Below are positions 5,915 through 6,234 of a stretch of 6,234 nt of DNA, in pieces (position 1 is the first letter of the stretch; every line of letters begins with the position of its first letter). The stretch covers positions 1-6,234 of the forward strand of contig JBFFXF010000357.1 in NCBI GenBank assembly GCA_041569895.1, written 5' to 3'. The notes under the pieces are model-generated. The model had not been told where the DNA came from and did no database searches. It was given only the letters and a program-made list of their open reading frames with translations. The position numbers and the translations under genes were made by a program. Source of the DNA: JBFFXF01 sp041569895. Its GTDB lineage: Bacteria; Planctomycetota; UBA8108; JACQVS01.

Positions 5915-5938
5915 GTCCCGGACCCGGACCCGGGTCCG
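5915..5938. repeat. Short GACCCG hexamer tract containing a 14-bp perfect palindrome
   Basis: Four hexamers run GTCCCG, GACCCG, GACCCG, GGTCCG. The last two and a half form the perfect palindrome CGGACCCGGGTCCG (5925-5938). It is the shortest of the repeat blocks and resembles the reverse complement of the GRGNMC tract at 2143-2220. Confidence 0.65.
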
Positions 5939-5959
5939 TCCGCGTTCTCGATGGCTCGC

Positions 5960-5983
5960 GAGACAGAGACAGAGACAGAGACC
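5960..5983. repeat. GAGACA hexamer tract
   Basis: Three exact GAGACA units and a final GAGACC run from 5960 to 5983. After a short irregular stretch (5984-5996) the CCGANT tract begins. The block shares the 6-bp period of the other tracts but not their sequence. Confidence 0.8.
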
Positions 5984-5996
5984 CGAGATCAGAGAC

Positions 5997-6077
5997 CCGA
6001 TTCCGATTCCGATGACCGAGTCCGATTCCGACTCCGAGTCAGAGTCCGATGACCGATACCGACTCCGACTCGATGCG
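5997..6077. repeat. CCGANT-type hexanucleotide tract, inverted relative to the tract at 2058
   Basis: About twelve units of CCGATT, CCGACT, CCGAGT or CCGATA run from 5997 to 6070. Two 7-bp units (CCGATGA at 6009 and 6046) shift the phase, and one unit is altered (CAGAGT). The right edge TCCGACTCGATGCG (6064-6077) is the exact reverse complement of 2049-2062. The two tracts are thus members of one family in opposite orientation. Confidence 0.9.
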
Positions 6078-6140
6078 CGGGTTTCGTCTCCGGCGGAGGG
6101 CGGCGGCGTCGATTGACAGACTCGCTGGACGACGCAACGA

Positions 6141-6234
6141 CGGTCACGGTCACGGTCACGGTCACGGTCACGGTCCACGGTCACGGTCACGGTCACGGTC
6201 ACGGTCCACGGTCACGGTCCACGGTCACGGTCCA
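6141..6234. repeat. CGGTCA hexanucleotide tract with interspersed CGGTCCA heptamers
   Basis: The order is five CGGTCA, one CGGTCCA, four CGGTCA, then CGGTCCA, CGGTCA, CGGTCCA, CGGTCA and CGGTCCA at the window edge. The repeats continue past the end of the window. Hexamer copies are exact. The alternation of 6- and 7-bp units towards the right gives a 13-bp higher-order period. The minus strand reads TGACCG, the core of the minisatellite at 18-92. Confidence 0.95.

Larger units (their letters stand above)
5635..6234. other. 600-bp right-hand region without a credible gene
   Basis: No open frame here has a recognisable domain. Long open stretches on both strands come from hexamer repeats that simply lack stops and would encode dipeptide runs such as (TV)n, (DR)n and (SE)n. 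The content is the PilX-like 5' flank, two hairpin regions (5727-5745, 5839-5890) and four repeat tracts (5915-5938, 5960-5983, 5997-6077, 6141-6234). A short inverted repeat CCGAAA/TTTCGG (5662-5667, 5683-5688) lies just upstream of the PilX-like gene. Confidence 0.7.

Noticed and set aside
4399..6015. Plus-strand open frame of over 500 codons across the PilX-like gene
   Set aside because: It is antisense to a gene with a ribosome binding site and a family-typical N-terminus, and its composition is that of a GC-rich shadow.
5768..6202. Minus-strand open frame beginning with TV and DR dipeptide runs
   Set aside because: It is open only because hexamer repeats contain no stops; there is no ribosome binding site or non-repeat domain.
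1..6234. Mobile element flanked by the inverted repeat tracts
   Set aside because: The enclosed genes include no transposase, integrase or recombinase, and the flanks are simple repeats rather than defined terminal inverted repeats with target duplications.

Overview
This is a high-GC bacterial window with four protein-coding genes in strictly alternating orientation (+, -, +, -). No two genes share an operon, and the gaps between them carry short tandem repeats built mostly on a 6-bp period. SppA appears as a lipoprotein and a PilX-like pilus-assembly protein is present, so a diderm (Gram-negative type) cell is likely. A selenocysteine elongation factor shows that the organism decodes UGA as selenocysteine somewhere in its genome. 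The lineage cannot be fixed from this sequence. Myxococcota, Planctomycetota, Acidobacteriota or a related environmental phylum would fit the GC content, the monocistronic layout and the repeat-rich gaps, but this is a guess.

Layout: 1-92 is a 14-bp minisatellite that runs directly into the start codon of selB (93-2048, +). A 177-bp convergent gap follows with two different hexanucleotide tracts, TCGGNA-like (2058-2117) and GRGNMC-like (2143-2220). Next is sppA (2226-3209, -), a single-domain S49 protease with a lipobox and an intact Ser-Lys dyad. A 309-bp divergent gap holds a sigma70-like promoter for sppA and an operator-like dyad (3454-3482). It leads to a secreted GlcG/HbpS-type (DUF336) heme-binding-like protein (3519-4367, +). 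That gene and the next, a PilX-like minor pilin/pseudopilin assembly protein (4474-5634, -), converge on a strong 12-bp hairpin (4387-4416). The last 600 bp hold no credible gene, but contain inverted repeats and four hexanucleotide tracts.

The genes do not form a pathway. SelB works in translation, SppA in envelope proteolysis, the GlcG-like protein outside the cytoplasm, and the PilX-like protein in pilus or secretion-system assembly. No selA, selD, tRNA-Sec, recognisable selenoprotein or other pilus gene is present in the window.

The least-explained signal is the repeat system. Related repeat families occur at both ends of the window in reverse-complement orientation: TGACCG-containing at the far left and CGGTCA at the far right; TCGGNA at 2058 and CCGANT at 5997. 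The TCGGNA and CCGANT tracts also end in the same 14-bp sequence in inverted orientation. This suggests a dispersed, orientation-sensitive repeat family with a conserved edge, rather than unrelated replication slippage at each site.
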